Source: Thermomonas sp. S9 | Lineage (GTDB): Bacteria > Pseudomonadota > Gammaproteobacteria > Xanthomonadales > Xanthomonadaceae | Assembly: GCF_024704365.1 (NCBI RefSeq) | Contig: NZ_JAJDFY010000001.1 | Location: 1,407,001 to 1,471,000 of the forward strand | Direction: 5' to 3' | Length of the DNA: 64,000 nucleotides | Part shown: positions 25,311 through 37,677 of the stretch, one piece after another | Position numbering within the stretch: position 1 is the stretch's first letter | How the letters are laid out: the number at the start of each line of letters is the position of its first letter | The notes under the pieces: generated by a model | What the model saw: the letters and a program-made list of their open reading frames with translations, nothing else | What the model was told of the DNA's origin: nothing | Databases searched by the model: none | Translations under genes and position numbers: made by a program

Positions 25311-26273
25311 TCAGTAGGTGCGGCACTGCTTGAAGCGCACCGGCTTCTTGCTGCCGGCCGGTGGCTGCAGCTGCACGCGCGAGGCGGCCAGTTCCGGATA
25401 GCGCTCCAGCAGCGGGCACAGCTCGCTCACCGGATCGGCATCCTCGCTGTTGAGGTATACCAGCAGCGTGGACTGGGTGGACCACAGCGCGCGATCCACG
25501 CCGAACAGGGTGGAGATGGCGTTGGCGGCCTCGCGCCGGCGCTGCTCGAGCTGGGCGGGGTCGGTGGGGATCGCCTCCATCGCCATCGGCGCCTGCGCGG
25601 CGGCCTTGGCCTTGGCGATGACCGGCGGTGGCGGCGGCATGTCGTCATCGGCGCCGCCAGCCGGCAGCAGGGCCTGCGCCAGCCCCCATGCCAGCACGCC
25701 GATCACCGCCGCGCCGCCCCAGGCCAGCAGCGGGCCGCGCGCCTGTGCGCCGGCCTGGGCCGCGTCGGTGGGCGGCTCTTCCGGATGCGCCACGTACGGC
25801 CGCACTTCCGGCCACAGGGCTTCGCCGTCGATCAGCTCGATGTTCTGCTGCAGGGCCAGGCGGGTGGCCTCTTCGTCGAAGCGGCCCGGGGTGACCACGA
25901 TCACCCGGGCGGCGCCGCGCAGGGTCGCGGACTTGGCCAGCCCCAGCAGGGCCGAGGCACCCACCAGCGAGGCGGTGCCGTATTTGCTGGCGAGCAGGGC
26001 GCGCTCGCCGTCGCGCTCCAGCAGGATGTCGTTGCCGTTGGTGGGGATGCCGTCGGCCGGCATGCCGTCTTCGATCACCGGGTCGAAGCCGCGCGCATGC
26101 ATCGCCTGCAGCACGAGCTTGGCGAACTCGCGCCAGTGCAGCTTGGCCAGCTGGTCGGCGCCGCGCGGCTGCGGCTGGCTGGCCTGGCGCGCCGCGCTGT
26201 TGCGCTGCAGCCAGTAGCCCAGCCCGAAGCCGGAGAGGGCGAAGACGATCAGGGCGATGACGATGGCGATCAT
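25311..26273 (-). CDS. Membrane-anchored Mrr-like (restriction-endonuclease-fold) protein
   Basis: 320 residues: an N-terminal transmembrane helix (AIVIALIVFALSGFGLGYWL), an Mrr-type domain from about residue 40 (HWREFAKLVLQAMHARGFDPV, GNDILLERDGERALLASKYG, AARVIVVTPGRFDEEATRLA, IELIDGEALWPEV), a second hydrophobic helix (LLAWGGAAVIGVLAWGLAQALL) and a C-terminal domain. In active Mrr enzymes the third motif is QxK; here it reads ASK, so nuclease activity is doubtful. No methylase or specificity gene is nearby. It is more likely a conserved membrane protein with a degenerate nuclease fold than a restriction enzyme. Confidence 0.65.
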   Translation of the reverse strand: MIAIVIALIVFALSGFGLGYWLQRNSAARQASQPQPRGADQLAKLHWREFAKLVLQAMHARGFDPVIEDGMPADGIPTNGNDILLERDGERALLASKYGTASLVGASALLGLAKSATLRGAARVIVVTPGRFDEEATRLALQQNIELIDGEALWPEVRPYVAHPEEPPTDAAQAGAQARGPLLAWGGAAVIGVLAWGLAQALLPAGGADDDMPPPPPVIAKAKAAAQAPMAMEAIPTDPAQLEQRRREAANAISTLFGVDRALWSTQSTLLVYLNSEDADPVSELCPLLERYPELAASRVQLQPPAGSKKPVRFKQCRTY

Positions 26274-26392
26274 GCGTGGACGCGGCAGTTCGGGGGGATG
26301 CGAGGGGCGTCACTATACGTCAGGGACGCGAAACGGGGCCGCGGGCAGGCCATTCTCGCGGGATTCCAGAGACGGCTTCCTGAAAACGCAAC

Positions 26393-26411
26393 GCCCCCGC
26401 AGGGCGGGGGC
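26393..26411 (-). terminator. Rho-independent-like terminator of the phasin gene
   Basis: GCCCCCGC (26393-26400) and GCGGGGGC (26404-26411) form an 8-bp stem with a 3-base loop, 22 bases after the phasin stop. Read on the minus strand it is followed by a T-containing stretch (GTTGCGTTTTC). Confidence 0.6.
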
Positions 26412-26432
26412 ATCGGGCAGTGCGGGAAGGGT

Positions 26433-27077
26433 TTACTGGGCCTGTTCGGCGGAAGCGGCCGGCTTGGCCGTGGATTGGGCCGGTGCCTTGCGCGTCACCT
26501 TGCGCGCGGTCCGCGTGACTTTCGCAGCCGCCTTGCGCGCCGGTTTGGCGGCCTTGGCCGGCTTGCCGGTGGTTTTCTTCGCCGCTGCGGATTTGGCCGG
26601 CGCGCCGCCGCTGGCCTTGCGCACGGCCTCGGTCAGGCGTTCCACCCGCTCGCTCAGCGCCTGCAGGTCGTCGCGGCCGGGCACGCCCAGTTTCACCAGC
26701 GCGCGCTGCACCCGGTCCTCGAACACCTTTTCCAGCTTGTCCCAGGTGTCGGCGGCGCGTTCGCGGGCCTGGCCGACCTGGCCTTCCACCGCATCACGCA
26801 CGGCGTTGGCGCGGCTGCCGGCGAACTGGCGCGCGGTCTGCTCCAGCGACAGCCCGTCGCGGACCAGGGTTTCGAACAGCTTGCCGCCTTCGGCCTGGGC
26901 ACGGGTGAAAGCGCCCATGCCGGCCAGCCAGATCTGCTGCGCGGATTCGGTGAGGCTCCTGGGGTTGAACGCGACGTGCAGCTTGCCGGCGGCGCCGGCC
27001 TTGCCCTTGCTGCCGCCGGCCGGCTTGCTGCCCGGCTTGCGGGTGGTCTTGGCGGCGGTCTTCTTCAGCTTGGCCAT
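26433..27077 (-). CDS. Phasin family protein (PhaI/PhaF-like)
   Basis: 214 residues. The central phasin domain includes ESAQQIWLAGMGAFTRAQAEGGKLFETLV, ERAADTWDKLEKVFEDRVQRALVKLGVPGRDDLQALSERVERLTEAV. The N-terminal KLKKTAAKTTRKPGSKP and the C-terminal KKTTGKPAKAAKPARKAAAK repeats are Lys/Ala-rich, histone-H1-like, as in PhaF. Such proteins coat polyhydroxyalkanoate granules and can tether them to DNA. The ATG 27077 has a GGGAGG ribosome site. No PHA synthase lies in the window, but a PHA-system protein is 3 kb to the right. Confidence 0.85.
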   Translation of the reverse strand: MAKLKKTAAKTTRKPGSKPAGGSKGKAGAAGKLHVAFNPRSLTESAQQIWLAGMGAFTRAQAEGGKLFETLVRDGLSLEQTARQFAGSRANAVRDAVEGQVGQARERAADTWDKLEKVFEDRVQRALVKLGVPGRDDLQALSERVERLTEAVRKASGGAPAKSAAAKKTTGKPAKAAKPARKAAAKVTRTARKVTRKAPAQSTAKPAASAEQAQ

Positions 27078-27151
27078 GGTGGAGCCTCCCTGCGTCGATG
27101 GACGCGTGCGGTGTGGATTCCAGGGCAGGATCGGCGCGCTGTCTAGAGCAT

Positions 27152-28414
27152 TCACACCATGCGTTGACGCAGGCCGTGTTCGAGGTCGTCCAGGGCACGC
27201 GCCAGGCGCGCGGTGGTGACGGTGGCGCGGCGCGCGGGCGGCAGGTGCGCGACGATCGAGCGCGGGCGGTCGGCGATCACGTCTTCGCGCAGATGGATGC
27301 CATGCCGCGCCAGCAGCGGTGCGAGCTCTGCGCGGCGGCGGCGCAGGTCGGCCAGGGTGTTGCGGTAGGCCAACTGCGAGATGCGGCGGCGCGCCGAGAA
27401 GCTGAAGATGTTGGTGTAGAACAGCTCGCGGTCGCCGGCATTGGGTTCGAACACCAGCTGGTCGATCCCCGGGTACTGCTGCGGATAGCGTGCCAGCCCC
27501 ACCTGCATGCGCGACTGCAGCATGGTGCGCAGGGTCTGCGAGAGCACGCCGGGCAGCCCGCCCTGGGCGATCCGGCGGTCGCTGAAGCGGTGGGCCTCGG
27601 CCTGCGCGCCGGCATCGGTGGCGGGGTTGAACGGCACCAGCGGGTTGATCCCCAGCATCAGGTCGATCCCGCGATTCAGCACCATCGAGGCGTGCATGGT
27701 GCGGCGCAGGGCCCCGTCCACCACATGGCGCACGCGGCCGCGGCGGTCGCGCAGTTCCACCGGTGGATAAAGCCCCGGCAGCGCGGCGCTGGCCTGCACG
27801 GCGCGCGAGATCGGTACATCGTCCCAGCCAGGCGCGCCGAAGGGGATGGTTTCGCCGCTGTCCAGATCCACCCCGATCACGTACAGCGGGCGTCCGAGTG
27901 TGCGGAAATCGTTGCTGCGGCCGCGGCGGGTGAAGACCTCGCGCAGGAAGCGTTCCACCGCCGCGTTGTCGAACAGCCCGGTCGGCACCAGGCTGCCGGC
28001 GCGGGTGATCAGGTCGGACCAGCGCGAATCGGTGCGGCCGGACCAGGCATCGCGCAGCAGGCGCGCGCTGAGCCGCGGCAGCGAGGCGGCGCGCGCCAGG
28101 TATTCGCCCAGCGCCGGGCGCAGGAAGGTCTCCGGGCGGAAGCGCACGTCCGGGTCGTCGCCGGTGATGAAGATCCGGCACAGGGTGGCGGTGTCCATGC
28201 CGTTGGCCAGGCCGGCGGCGAAGAATGCGCCCGAGCTGACCCCGACGTAGCTGTCCAGGCGGGTGAGGTCCAGGCCCTCGCAGGCTTCGTCCAGCGCGCG
28301 CAGCGCGCCCAGTTCGTACATCGCGCCGACCGGGCCGCCGCCGGCGATCGCCAGCCCGATGCGGGGCGGCGGGTGGGCGGGGCGCGGGGCGTGGGCGGTG
28401 TGCAGGGACAGCAT
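27152..28414 (-). CDS. Patatin-like phospholipase
   Basis: 420 residues of the patatin family: an oxyanion-hole motif GLAIAGGGPVGAMYELGALRAL near residue 20, the nucleophile elbow SYVGVSSGAFFAAGLANG (GxSxG Ser) and the catalytic dyad Asp in HVVDGALRRT. It hydrolyses acyl ester bonds of lipids. No Sec signal, so cytoplasmic or secreted by another route. Upstream of the phasin gene on the same strand (74-base gap); patatins are sometimes found with PHA metabolism but the link is weak. ATG 28414 chosen because conserved sequence starts about 20 residues in. Confidence 0.88.
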   Translation of the reverse strand: MLSLHTAHAPRPAHPPPRIGLAIAGGGPVGAMYELGALRALDEACEGLDLTRLDSYVGVSSGAFFAAGLANGMDTATLCRIFITGDDPDVRFRPETFLRPALGEYLARAASLPRLSARLLRDAWSGRTDSRWSDLITRAGSLVPTGLFDNAAVERFLREVFTRRGRSNDFRTLGRPLYVIGVDLDSGETIPFGAPGWDDVPISRAVQASAALPGLYPPVELRDRRGRVRHVVDGALRRTMHASMVLNRGIDLMLGINPLVPFNPATDAGAQAEAHRFSDRRIAQGGLPGVLSQTLRTMLQSRMQVGLARYPQQYPGIDQLVFEPNAGDRELFYTNIFSFSARRRISQLAYRNTLADLRRRRAELAPLLARHGIHLREDVIADRPRSIVAHLPPARRATVTTARLARALDDLEHGLRQRMV

Positions 28415-28513
28415 GCAGGGAAGCGATCGACGGCGAAAACCGGGCAGGGGCGAGTGTATACCCTTGCGTATGGGCGGTTGCGCCGGACGCGCGGACGGCC
28501 CGACACTGGCGGT

Positions 28514-29236
28514 ATGCCGTCCTCCCGTTCCGACCTGCAGGCGCGGCTGCAACGGCGCCTGCAGCTGCACCAGCGCCTGTGTGATCCCGCCTGCGAGCCG
28601 CGCAACCGCCTGCCGTGGCTGCCGCGCCTGCAGCGCTGGCAGGCGCAGCGGCTGGAACGGAGCTTCGCGGCGTTCCTGCGCGATCCGGCGCAGCGCCCGG
28701 CCGCGCGCTTCTTCCTCACCGACGTGTACGGCGACCGCGATTTCCGCCAGCGCGATGCCGACATCGCGCGGGTGCTGCCGATGATGCAGCGGCTGCTGCC
28801 CGAACCCTTGCTGCAGACGCTGGCGGAGGCGATCGCGCTGGCGGCGCTCAGTCATGCCTTCGACCTGCGCATGGCGCAGGCGCTAGAGGCGCTGGTGCCG
28901 GCCGGGCGCGCGCTGGATGCGGACCTGTACGCGCAGGCCTATCGCCGGGTCGGGCATCCGCGCCTGCGTGCGCGCCAGATCGCGCTGATCGCGGAGGTCG
29001 GCGGCGGCCTGGCCGCGGCGCTGCGGATGCCGGGCGTGGGCCGCCTGCTGCGGCTGTCGCGGCTGCCGGCGCGCGCGGCCGGCCTGGGCGCGCTGCAGTC
29101 GTTTCTCGAACGCGGCTTCGAGGCGTTCGCCGCGCTGGGCGATGCGCAGGCCTTCCTGGAACGCATCCGCGGTTCGGAAACCCGGGTGATGCAGCGCCTG
29201 TTCGCGGGCGACCCGGCGCCGTTCGCGCCGGCCTGA
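28514..29236 (+). CDS. Conserved helical protein, FFLEELY-motif type
   Basis: 240 residues, almost entirely alpha-helical, Arg/Ala/Leu-rich. It carries [27 protein letters not shown] near residue 65, which corresponds to the FFLEELYG motif of a family of conserved hypothetical proteins common in this bacterial group. No known activity. It is divergent from the patatin gene (99 bases) and convergent with the FHA gene. Confidence 0.7.
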   Translation: MPSSRSDLQARLQRRLQLHQRLCDPACEPRNRLPWLPRLQRWQAQRLERSFAAFLRDPAQRPAARFFLTDVYGDRDFRQRDADIARVLPMMQRLLPEPLLQTLAEAIALAALSHAFDLRMAQALEALVPAGRALDADLYAQAYRRVGHPRLRARQIALIAEVGGGLAAALRMPGVGRLLRLSRLPARAAGLGALQSFLERGFEAFAALGDAQAFLERIRGSETRVMQRLFAGDPAPFAPA

Positions 29237-29246
29237 CCGGCTGCGC

Positions 29247-30019
29247 TCAGCGCGCCCCGAACACCAGCAGCGCCCACATCCCCGCGGCCAGCAGCAGGGC
29301 CACGACCAGCAGCCACGGCACGCGCTGGCTCCAGTGTCGGAGCGGGGCAGGCGGCGCCTCCGCGGGCGGCTCCGGCAGCGGATCGGTCGCCACCGCCGAC
29401 GGCGGCGGGCCTTCCAGCACGAAGCGGTGACGGCCACCGAATACCAGCTGGTCGCCCGCCTGCAGCACCGCCTGGCGCGCCGGGGTGCCGTTCACCAGCA
29501 CCTCGGCCGCGGTCTGGTGCAGCAGCGGCTGGCCGTCCACCAGCTCCAGCACGGCATGCTCGGGGGCGATGCCGTGATCGTCGATGCGCAGGTCGGCGCG
29601 CGCGCTGCTGCCGATCCGGCGCGGTTTTTCCAGGCTCAGGCTGCGGCCGTGGTGGTCGCCGCCGATCCCGCGCAGCACCAGCCGCAGCGACCCTTCCCCG
29701 GTCGCGCCGGAGACGCCGGCAGCGGCTGTTCGCCGCGCGTGCCGACCAGCAGCAGTTCCTGGCCATCGACGTGGATGCTGTCGCCGGCGCGCAGCATGGC
29801 CAGCTGCTGCACCGGGCGGCCGTTGACGTGGATGCCGCGCGTGCCCGGCGCCACCGTCATCCAGATGCCGCGGCGGTCATGGCAGAGCTGCAGCAGCCAC
29901 GGGCCATCGCTGGCCACCGGCGCCAGCCCGGCGCCCTGGCGCGCGAGCGCATGCACGCCGGTGTCCAGCGGCAGGTCGGGGCGGGAGTCGTCGCAGAAGC
30001 GCAGGCGCAGGGCAGTCAT
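29247..30019 (-). CDS. FHA domain protein with C-terminal membrane anchor (frameshifted)
   Basis: About 257 residues. Two FHA-like halves: the first contains [28 protein letters not shown], and the second [27 protein letters not shown] with [23 protein letters not shown], the GS...H...NG pattern that binds phosphothreonine. A single C-terminal transmembrane segment follows ([23 protein letters not shown]). The frame breaks at about 29715 between LPASP and [17 protein letters not shown] (one base missing). Cytoplasmic FHA domains tethered to the membrane usually read out Ser/Thr kinases; no kinase of that kind is next to it. Confidence 0.8.
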
Positions 30020-30141
30020 CGCCGCGCAATCTAGCATGCAGGCGCGCGGTTTCCGCTTTCGCGGCGGACCGCGCGTGGGCGGTTGTCGCGGCCTGCGGGC
30101 TGCCGGCAGAATGCGGCATCGCCCACGCCTGCCGAGTCGCC

Positions 30142-30414
30142 ATGTCCCGCATCGATATCCGCCATGCCCACGCGCTGTCCAAGGCACAGGCCCGCAAGGC
30201 GGTGGAGGAGGTGGCACACAAGCTGCAGGAGCGTTTCCAGGTGGACTACGCCTGGCAGGGCGATGCCCTGCATTTCTCGCGCTCCGGGGTGGACGGGCAG
30301 ATCGAGGTGCAGGACAAGGCGCTGCACGTGCACGCCAGGCTGGGCTTGCTCGCGGCGATGTTCAAGGAGCCGATCGAGGCCGAAATCCGGCGCGTGCTCA
30401 AAGAGCGCTTCTGA
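30142..30414 (+). CDS. Polyhydroxyalkanoic acid system family protein
   Basis: 90 residues matching the small PHA-granule-region family: [31 protein letters not shown], the [22 protein letters not shown] strand region and [30 protein letters not shown]. Function unknown; members occur with PHA genes. ATG 30142. It supports, together with the phasin, that the organism makes PHA. Confidence 0.85.
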   Translation: MSRIDIRHAHALSKAQARKAVEEVAHKLQERFQVDYAWQGDALHFSRSGVDGQIEVQDKALHVHARLGLLAAMFKEPIEAEIRRVLKERF

Positions 30415-30488
30415 GCAGCGCCGCGGGCGCGCCGGGCTGCTGCGCTGCGGCATACTTGCGGCTTCCCTCCATGGCTGGACCTTCCACG

Positions 30489-31573
30489 ATGACCCGCGCC
30501 TACAACTTCAGTCCCGGCCCGGCGATGCTGCCTGAGCCGGTGTTGCGGCAGGCGCAGGCGACGCTGCTGGAGTACGCCGACGCCGGCGCCTCGATCCTGG
30601 AAATCAGCCACCGCGGACCGGAGTTCCTCGCGGTCGCGCGCCAGGCCGAGGCCGACCTGCGCGCGCTGCTGGCGATCCCCGACGACTACGCGGTGCTGTT
30701 CACGGCGGGCGGGGCGACCACGGTGCAGGCGCTGCTGCCGCTGAACTTCGCCGCGCCAGGCCAGCCCTGCGACTACGTGATCAGCGGGCACTGGGGCAAG
30801 ACCGCGCTGAAGCAGGCCGCGCCCTGCGTGGAGGCGCGCATCGCCGCCAGCAGCGAGGCCGGCGGCTTTCGCGACCTGCCACCACGCGCGCGGTGGCGGC
30901 TCTCGGACGCTGCGGCCTACGTCCACGTCACCGCCAACGAGACCATCCACGGCGTGGAGTGGCGCGACATCCCGGAAGCGGGCGAAGTGCCGCTGGTCGC
31001 GGACTTCAGCTCCTCGATCGCCTCCGGGCCGCTGGATCTGACGAAGTTCGGCGTCGTCTATGCCGGCGCGCAGAAGAACCTCGGGCCGGTCGGCATCACC
31101 GTCGTCATCATCCGCCGCGACCTGCTGGAGCGCGCCGGGCGCCGCGCGCGCCGATCCTCGACTACCGCGCCCAGCTGGCGGCCGAGTCGATGCTCAACAC
31201 CCCGCCGAGCTGGAACTGGTACGTGCTGGGCCTGACCGTGCGCTGGATGCTGGACGAAGGCGGCGTGGCCGAGTTCGCCTGCCGCACTGCGCGCAAGGCG
31301 GCGCTGCTGTATGCCGCCATCGATGGCTCCGGTGGGTTCTATCGCAACGAAGTCGCTGCTGTTGCGCGCTCGCGCATGAACGTGCCGTTTTTCCTGCACG
31401 ATCCGGCGCTGGATCCGGTCTTTCTGGCCGAAGCCCGCCAGGCCGGGTTGATCGGTCTGAAGGGCCACCGTGTGCTCGGCGGAATGCGCGCCTCCCTCTA
31501 CAACGCGATGCCGGAGGCCGGCGTGCAGGCCCTGGCCGAGTTCATGCGCGAGTTCCAGGCCCGCCATGGCTGA
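30489..31573 (+). CDS. serC: Phosphoserine aminotransferase (frameshifted)
   Basis: About 361 residues. [76 protein letters not shown] and the PLP-lysine motif [12 protein letters not shown] are all typical SerC. It converts 3-phosphohydroxypyruvate and glutamate to phosphoserine in serine synthesis (and serves pyridoxine synthesis). The frame breaks at about 31150 in a GC repeat (two bases extra) before [21 protein letters not shown]. The 3' end overlaps aroA by 8 bases, so the two are coupled. Confidence 0.93.
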
Positions 31574-32915
31574 GGCGTCGGATGTGGTTGATCGCGCGGC
31601 TGGCCACGCCATGTGCACGCGCCAGGATTGGCAGGCCGCCCCGATGGGGCCGCTGCGCGGGACGCTGGCCATCCCCGGCGACAAATCGGTGTCGCACCGT
31701 GCGGTGATGCTGGCGGCGCTGGCCGACGGCACCTCGACCATCGACGGCTTTCTGGAAGGCGAGGACACCCGCGCCACCGCAGCGATCTTCGCGCGTCTGG
31801 GCGTGCGCATCGGGACGCCGTCGCCGTCGCGGCGGATCGTGCACGGCGTGGGCATCGACGGCCTGCAGGCACCGGATGGCCCGCTGGACTGCGGCAACGC
31901 CGGTACCGGCATGCGCCTGCTGGCCGGCCTGCTGGCGGCGCAGCGCTTCGATGCGGTGCTGGTGGGCGATGCCTCGCTGTCGAAGCGGCCGATGCGCCGC
32001 GTCACCGTGCCGCTGGCGGCGATGGGCGCGCGCATCGACACGGCGGATGGCGGCACGCCGCCGCTGCGCATCCACGGCGGGCAGCGCCTGGTCGGGGCCG
32101 AGCACACGCTGGAGGTCGCCAGCGCGCAGGTGAAGTCGGCGCTGCTGCTGGCGGGTCTGTACGCCGCCGGCGAGACCGTAGTGCGCGAGCCGCACCCGAC
32201 CCGCGATTACAGCGAGCGCATGCTGGCCGCGTTCGGCGTGGAGATCGATTTCGCGCCCGGGTACGCGCGCCTGCGTGGTGGCCAGCGCCTGCGCGCCACC
32301 GACGTGGCGGTGCCGGCCGATTTCTCCTCGGCGGCGTTCTTCCTGGTCGCCGCCAGCATCGTGCCCGGGTCCGAGCTGCGCCTGCGGCAGGTGGGGTTGA
32401 ACCCGCGCCGCACCGGGCTGCTGCACGCGCTGCGGATGATGGGCGCGGACATCCGCGAGGAAAACCCGGCCAGCCACGGCGGCGAGCCGGTCGCGGATCT
32501 GGTGGTGCGCCACGCGCCGCTGCGCGGGATCGCGGTGCCCGAGGCGCTGGTGCCAGACATGATCGACGAGTTCCCGGCGCTGTTCGTGGCCGCCGCCTGC
32601 GCCGAGGGGGTGACGCGGGTCAGCGGCGCGGCCGAGCTGCGGGTGAAGGAATCCGATCGCCTGGCGGTGATGGCGGCGGGCCTGCGCGCGCTGGGGCTGC
32701 GGGTGGACGAGACCGCGGACGGCGCCACGATTCATCCCGGATCGCTGCAGGGCGGCGCCGTGTGCAGCCACGGCGACCACCGCATCGCGATGGCGTTCGC
32801 GGTCGCTGCCCAGTGCGCGGCGGGCGCGGTGCGCATCTGCGACGTGGCCAACGTCGCCACCTCGTTCCCCGGATTCGACGCGCTGGCGCGGCAGGCGGGC
32901 TTCGGGCTGGCCTGA
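31566..32915 (+). CDS. aroA: 3-phosphoshikimate 1-carboxyvinyltransferase (EPSP synthase)
   Basis: 449 intact residues. Shikimate-3-phosphate and PEP binding motifs are visible: [70 protein letters not shown] and [13 protein letters not shown]. The enzyme makes EPSP for chorismate. ATG 31566 is inside the end of serC; the conserved part begins about 25 residues later, so a downstream start (ATG 31611) is possible. In many gammaproteobacteria pheA or tyrA lies between serC and aroA; here they are absent. Confidence 0.95.
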   Translation: MAEASDVVDRAAGHAMCTRQDWQAAPMGPLRGTLAIPGDKSVSHRAVMLAALADGTSTIDGFLEGEDTRATAAIFARLGVRIGTPSPSRRIVHGVGIDGLQAPDGPLDCGNAGTGMRLLAGLLAAQRFDAVLVGDASLSKRPMRRVTVPLAAMGARIDTADGGTPPLRIHGGQRLVGAEHTLEVASAQVKSALLLAGLYAAGETVVREPHPTRDYSERMLAAFGVEIDFAPGYARLRGGQRLRATDVAVPADFSSAAFFLVAASIVPGSELRLRQVGLNPRRTGLLHALRMMGADIREENPASHGGEPVADLVVRHAPLRGIAVPEALVPDMIDEFPALFVAAACAEGVTRVSGAAELRVKESDRLAVMAAGLRALGLRVDETADGATIHPGSLQGGAVCSHGDHRIAMAFAVAAQCAAGAVRICDVANVATSFPGFDALARQAGFGLA

Positions 32916-32925
32916 GCCGCCGTGC

Positions 32926-35547
<2,622 letters not shown>

Positions 35548-35565
35548 CGGTATTTTCGGCAATGA

Positions 35566-36577
35566 TCAGGCGAAGCGCGCGGCGGGCAACCCCAGCCATT
35601 CCAGCGCGGTGCCGTGGTACAGACGGGCGCGCTCGGCCGCGTCCAGCGCCAGGCGTTCGATGCCTGCGCCCGGTACCTGCTCACCCAGCGGGAAGGGGTA
35701 GTCGGTGCCCAGCATCACGCGGTCGCTGCCGCAGGTCTCCAGCAGGTAGCGCAGCGCGGCCTCGTCGGCCACCCAGGAATCGAAATACAGCCGCTTCAGG
35801 TATTCGCGCGGATTGCGGAAGTTGTCGGTGGCCACCAGATCCGGGCGCATGTGGAAGCCGTGCTCGATCCGGCCGATGGTGTAAGGGAAGCTGCCGCCGC
35901 CGTGGGCCAGCGCGATGCGCAGCTTCGGCAGGCGCTCCAGAACGCCGCCGAAGATCAGGCAGCAGGCCGCGCGCGACTGCTCGGCCGGCATCCCCACCAG
36001 CTCACGGCAGCCAGTACTTCGGCATCGATTCCGCGCCCATCATGTCCCACGGGTGGACCAGGATCGCCGCGCCGAGGTCGCTGGCGGCCTCGAAGAACTC
36101 GAACAGCTCCGGCGCATCCAGATTCCAGTCGCCCACGTGCGAGCCGATCTGCACGCCCTGCAGGCCCAGCTCGTCCATGCAGCGTTCCAGCTCGCGCACC
36201 GCCAGCGGCGGCGACTGCAGCGGCACCGTGCCGATCCCGGCGTAGTGGCGCGGATAGGTGCGGCAGGCCTCGGCCATGTGGTCGTTGAGCGCGCGGTGCA
36301 GCTCCAGCGCCTGGTGCGCCTTGGCCCAGTAGCTGAACATCACCGGCACCGTCGAGAGCACCTGCACCTGCACGCCGAAGCCGGCGTAGTCGTCGATGCG
36401 GATCTGCGGGTCCCAGGTCTTCGGCCAGATTTCGCGGAAGAACTTGCCGTCCTTGTAGATGCGGTGGCGGCCGTCGTCGCCGTGATGGATCACCGGGAAG
36501 CGGTTGTCGCCGTATTTGCTGGCAAGGTCGGGCCAGTCGCGCGGCAGGTAGTGGGCGTGGGTGTCGATCTTGAGCAT
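35566..36577 (-). CDS. 2-amino-3-carboxymuconate-6-semialdehyde decarboxylase, amidohydrolase fold (frameshifted)
   Basis: About 336 residues. [18 protein letters not shown] gives the metal-binding Hx[18 protein letters not shown] the second His region, [19 protein letters not shown] the third, and [10 protein letters not shown] the metal-binding Asp. ACMSD decarboxylates the ring-cleavage product of 3-hydroxyanthranilate and diverts it from NAD synthesis towards degradation. One extra base at about 36002 breaks the frame between KYWLP and the following [10 protein letters not shown]. First gene of the acmsd-kynU-kmo set. The expected 3-hydroxyanthranilate dioxygenase gene (haaO) is not in the window. 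Confidence 0.88.
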
Positions 36578-36586
36578 GGTGGCCGC

Positions 36587-36931
36587 CTAGCCTTTCCTCT
36601 GCAGCAGGGCTTCCACCTGTGCCAACAAGAGCGGCAACCGGGTTTGCACGATGTCCCAGGCCAGCGCATCGTCGACATCGGCGTAGCCGTGGATCAGGAT
36701 GTTCCGGAACGCGATGATGCGCCGGTGATCGGGGATGCGCGCAAGCAGCGTGGAATCACGGCGACCTAGCTGCGACGAGGCTTCGCCGATGATCTCGAAC
36801 TGGCGTTCCACCGCGGCGCGCAGCATTGCATCGCGCTGGCGGGAATCCCCGTCGCGGCCTGCCACGAATCCGGCAAGTGTCCGCGCCGCGCTTTGGACAT
36901 CGAACAGGTATTTGGTGGATTCAAGCTGCAT
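36587..36931 (-). CDS. HepT-like HEPN toxin (DUF86)
   Basis: 114 residues with the HEPN RNase motif R-x4-H in AFRNILIHGYADVDDALAWDIV near residue 75, preceded by VERQFEIIGEASSQL typical of the HepT family. HepT toxins are RNases inhibited by AMPylation from the paired MntA nucleotidyltransferase. ATG 36931 overlaps the mntA end by 11 bases. It lies 9 bases upstream of the ACMSD gene on the same strand, so read-through into the kynurenine operon is possible. Confidence 0.88.
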   Translation of the reverse strand: MQLESTKYLFDVQSAARTLAGFVAGRDGDSRQRDAMLRAAVERQFEIIGEASSQLGRRDSTLLARIPDHRRIIAFRNILIHGYADVDDALAWDIVQTRLPLLLAQVEALLQRKG

Positions 36932-37244
36932 AAACCGGCTCCCGGTGCGTCTGCACCGCCTGGCGGAAGTAGGGGTTGCGGATCGCGCGCTCGACCATGA
37001 GTTCAACCGGCGAATCCAGCAACTCCTGCAGCTCTTCCAGCAAGCCGAAATACGCATCTGCATAACCGCCAGGTGGCAGCGGCGCGAACTCCACCAGGAA
37101 GTCGTAATCGCTGCCCGTGGCGGCCTGCCCCCGCGCGGCGGAGCCGAACAGTTCCAGCCTGCGGACGTGATGACGGCGGCGCAGCGCTTCGAGTTCCGCG
37201 CAGTGCGCGTGCAGGCGTTGCAGCGAAGGGGTGGTTGCGTTCAT
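36921..37244 (-). CDS. MntA-like nucleotidyltransferase antitoxin
   Basis: 107 residues of the minimal nucleotidyltransferase family with the motif LFGSAARGQAATGSDYDFLVEF (GSx10DxD) near residue 33. In MntA/HepT (type VII) systems this protein neutralises the HEPN toxin by adding AMP to a Tyr near the HEPN motif; the toxin here has that Tyr in RNILIHGY. Directly upstream of, and overlapping, the toxin gene. Confidence 0.87.
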   Translation of the reverse strand: MNATTPSLQRLHAHCAELEALRRRHHVRRLELFGSAARGQAATGSDYDFLVEFAPLPPGGYADAYFGLLEELQELLDSPVELMVERAIRNPYFRQAVQTHREPVYAA

Positions 37245-37389
37245 GGCAACAGCTTACGGGCACATTGGTCGATAGGGGCGAACAAGCGGCCAGGGCGTAT
37301 GACGCGATGCGTTGGCCGGGTCGATTGACCGGAGAAGTCGCGGCGGCGGGTGTCGATCCTGGGCACGGCGGTGGCATCCGTTCAAAGCG

Positions 37390-37677
37390 GCACGAATGGA
37401 GGCCCAATCGCGCTGCTTGGGCATCACGAAGTGGTATTCTCGCCTGCACGGCGTGCCCACAGTTCCCCCACGCGGCGCTTTTCGACCTATGCGGGCTGGT
37501 CACAGGGCCTTCAGCGCCAGCAGGTTGTCGCCCTGCACGATCAGGTTGCCGCTGTCTTCCGGCGTGTCCTCCGTGGGGGGCGCAGGACAATTCCGGCACC
37601 GGTTCCAGCAGCCGATACGGCACGTCCTTGTGATGGGTCACGACGGCATCTTTGCCGATCCGGTTCAGCGTGGGCAT
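37390..37677 (-). pseudogene. Deletion scar of a type III restriction-modification system (Mod N-terminus joined to Res C-terminus)
   Basis: From ATG 37677 the frame reads MPTLNRIGKDAVVTHHKDVP and RLLEPVPELSC; after one extra C in a C run (about 37580) it continues EDSGNLIVQGDNLLALKAL and stops at 37500-37502. This is the N-terminal about 58 residues of type III DNA methylases (Mod), normally followed by several hundred residues including the catalytic DPPY. Immediately after, at 37486-37390, VEKRRVGELWARRAG and, in another frame, REYHFVMPKQRDWASIRAAL resemble the last residues of type III Res subunits. I infer that an internal deletion removed the rest. The Res part is less certain than the Mod part. 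Confidence 0.6.

Noticed and set aside
25311..26273. Functional restriction endonuclease
   Set aside because: The Mrr-like domain lacks the Gln of the QxK motif (ASK instead), is membrane-anchored, and has no methylase beside it. A degenerate nuclease fold is the safer reading.
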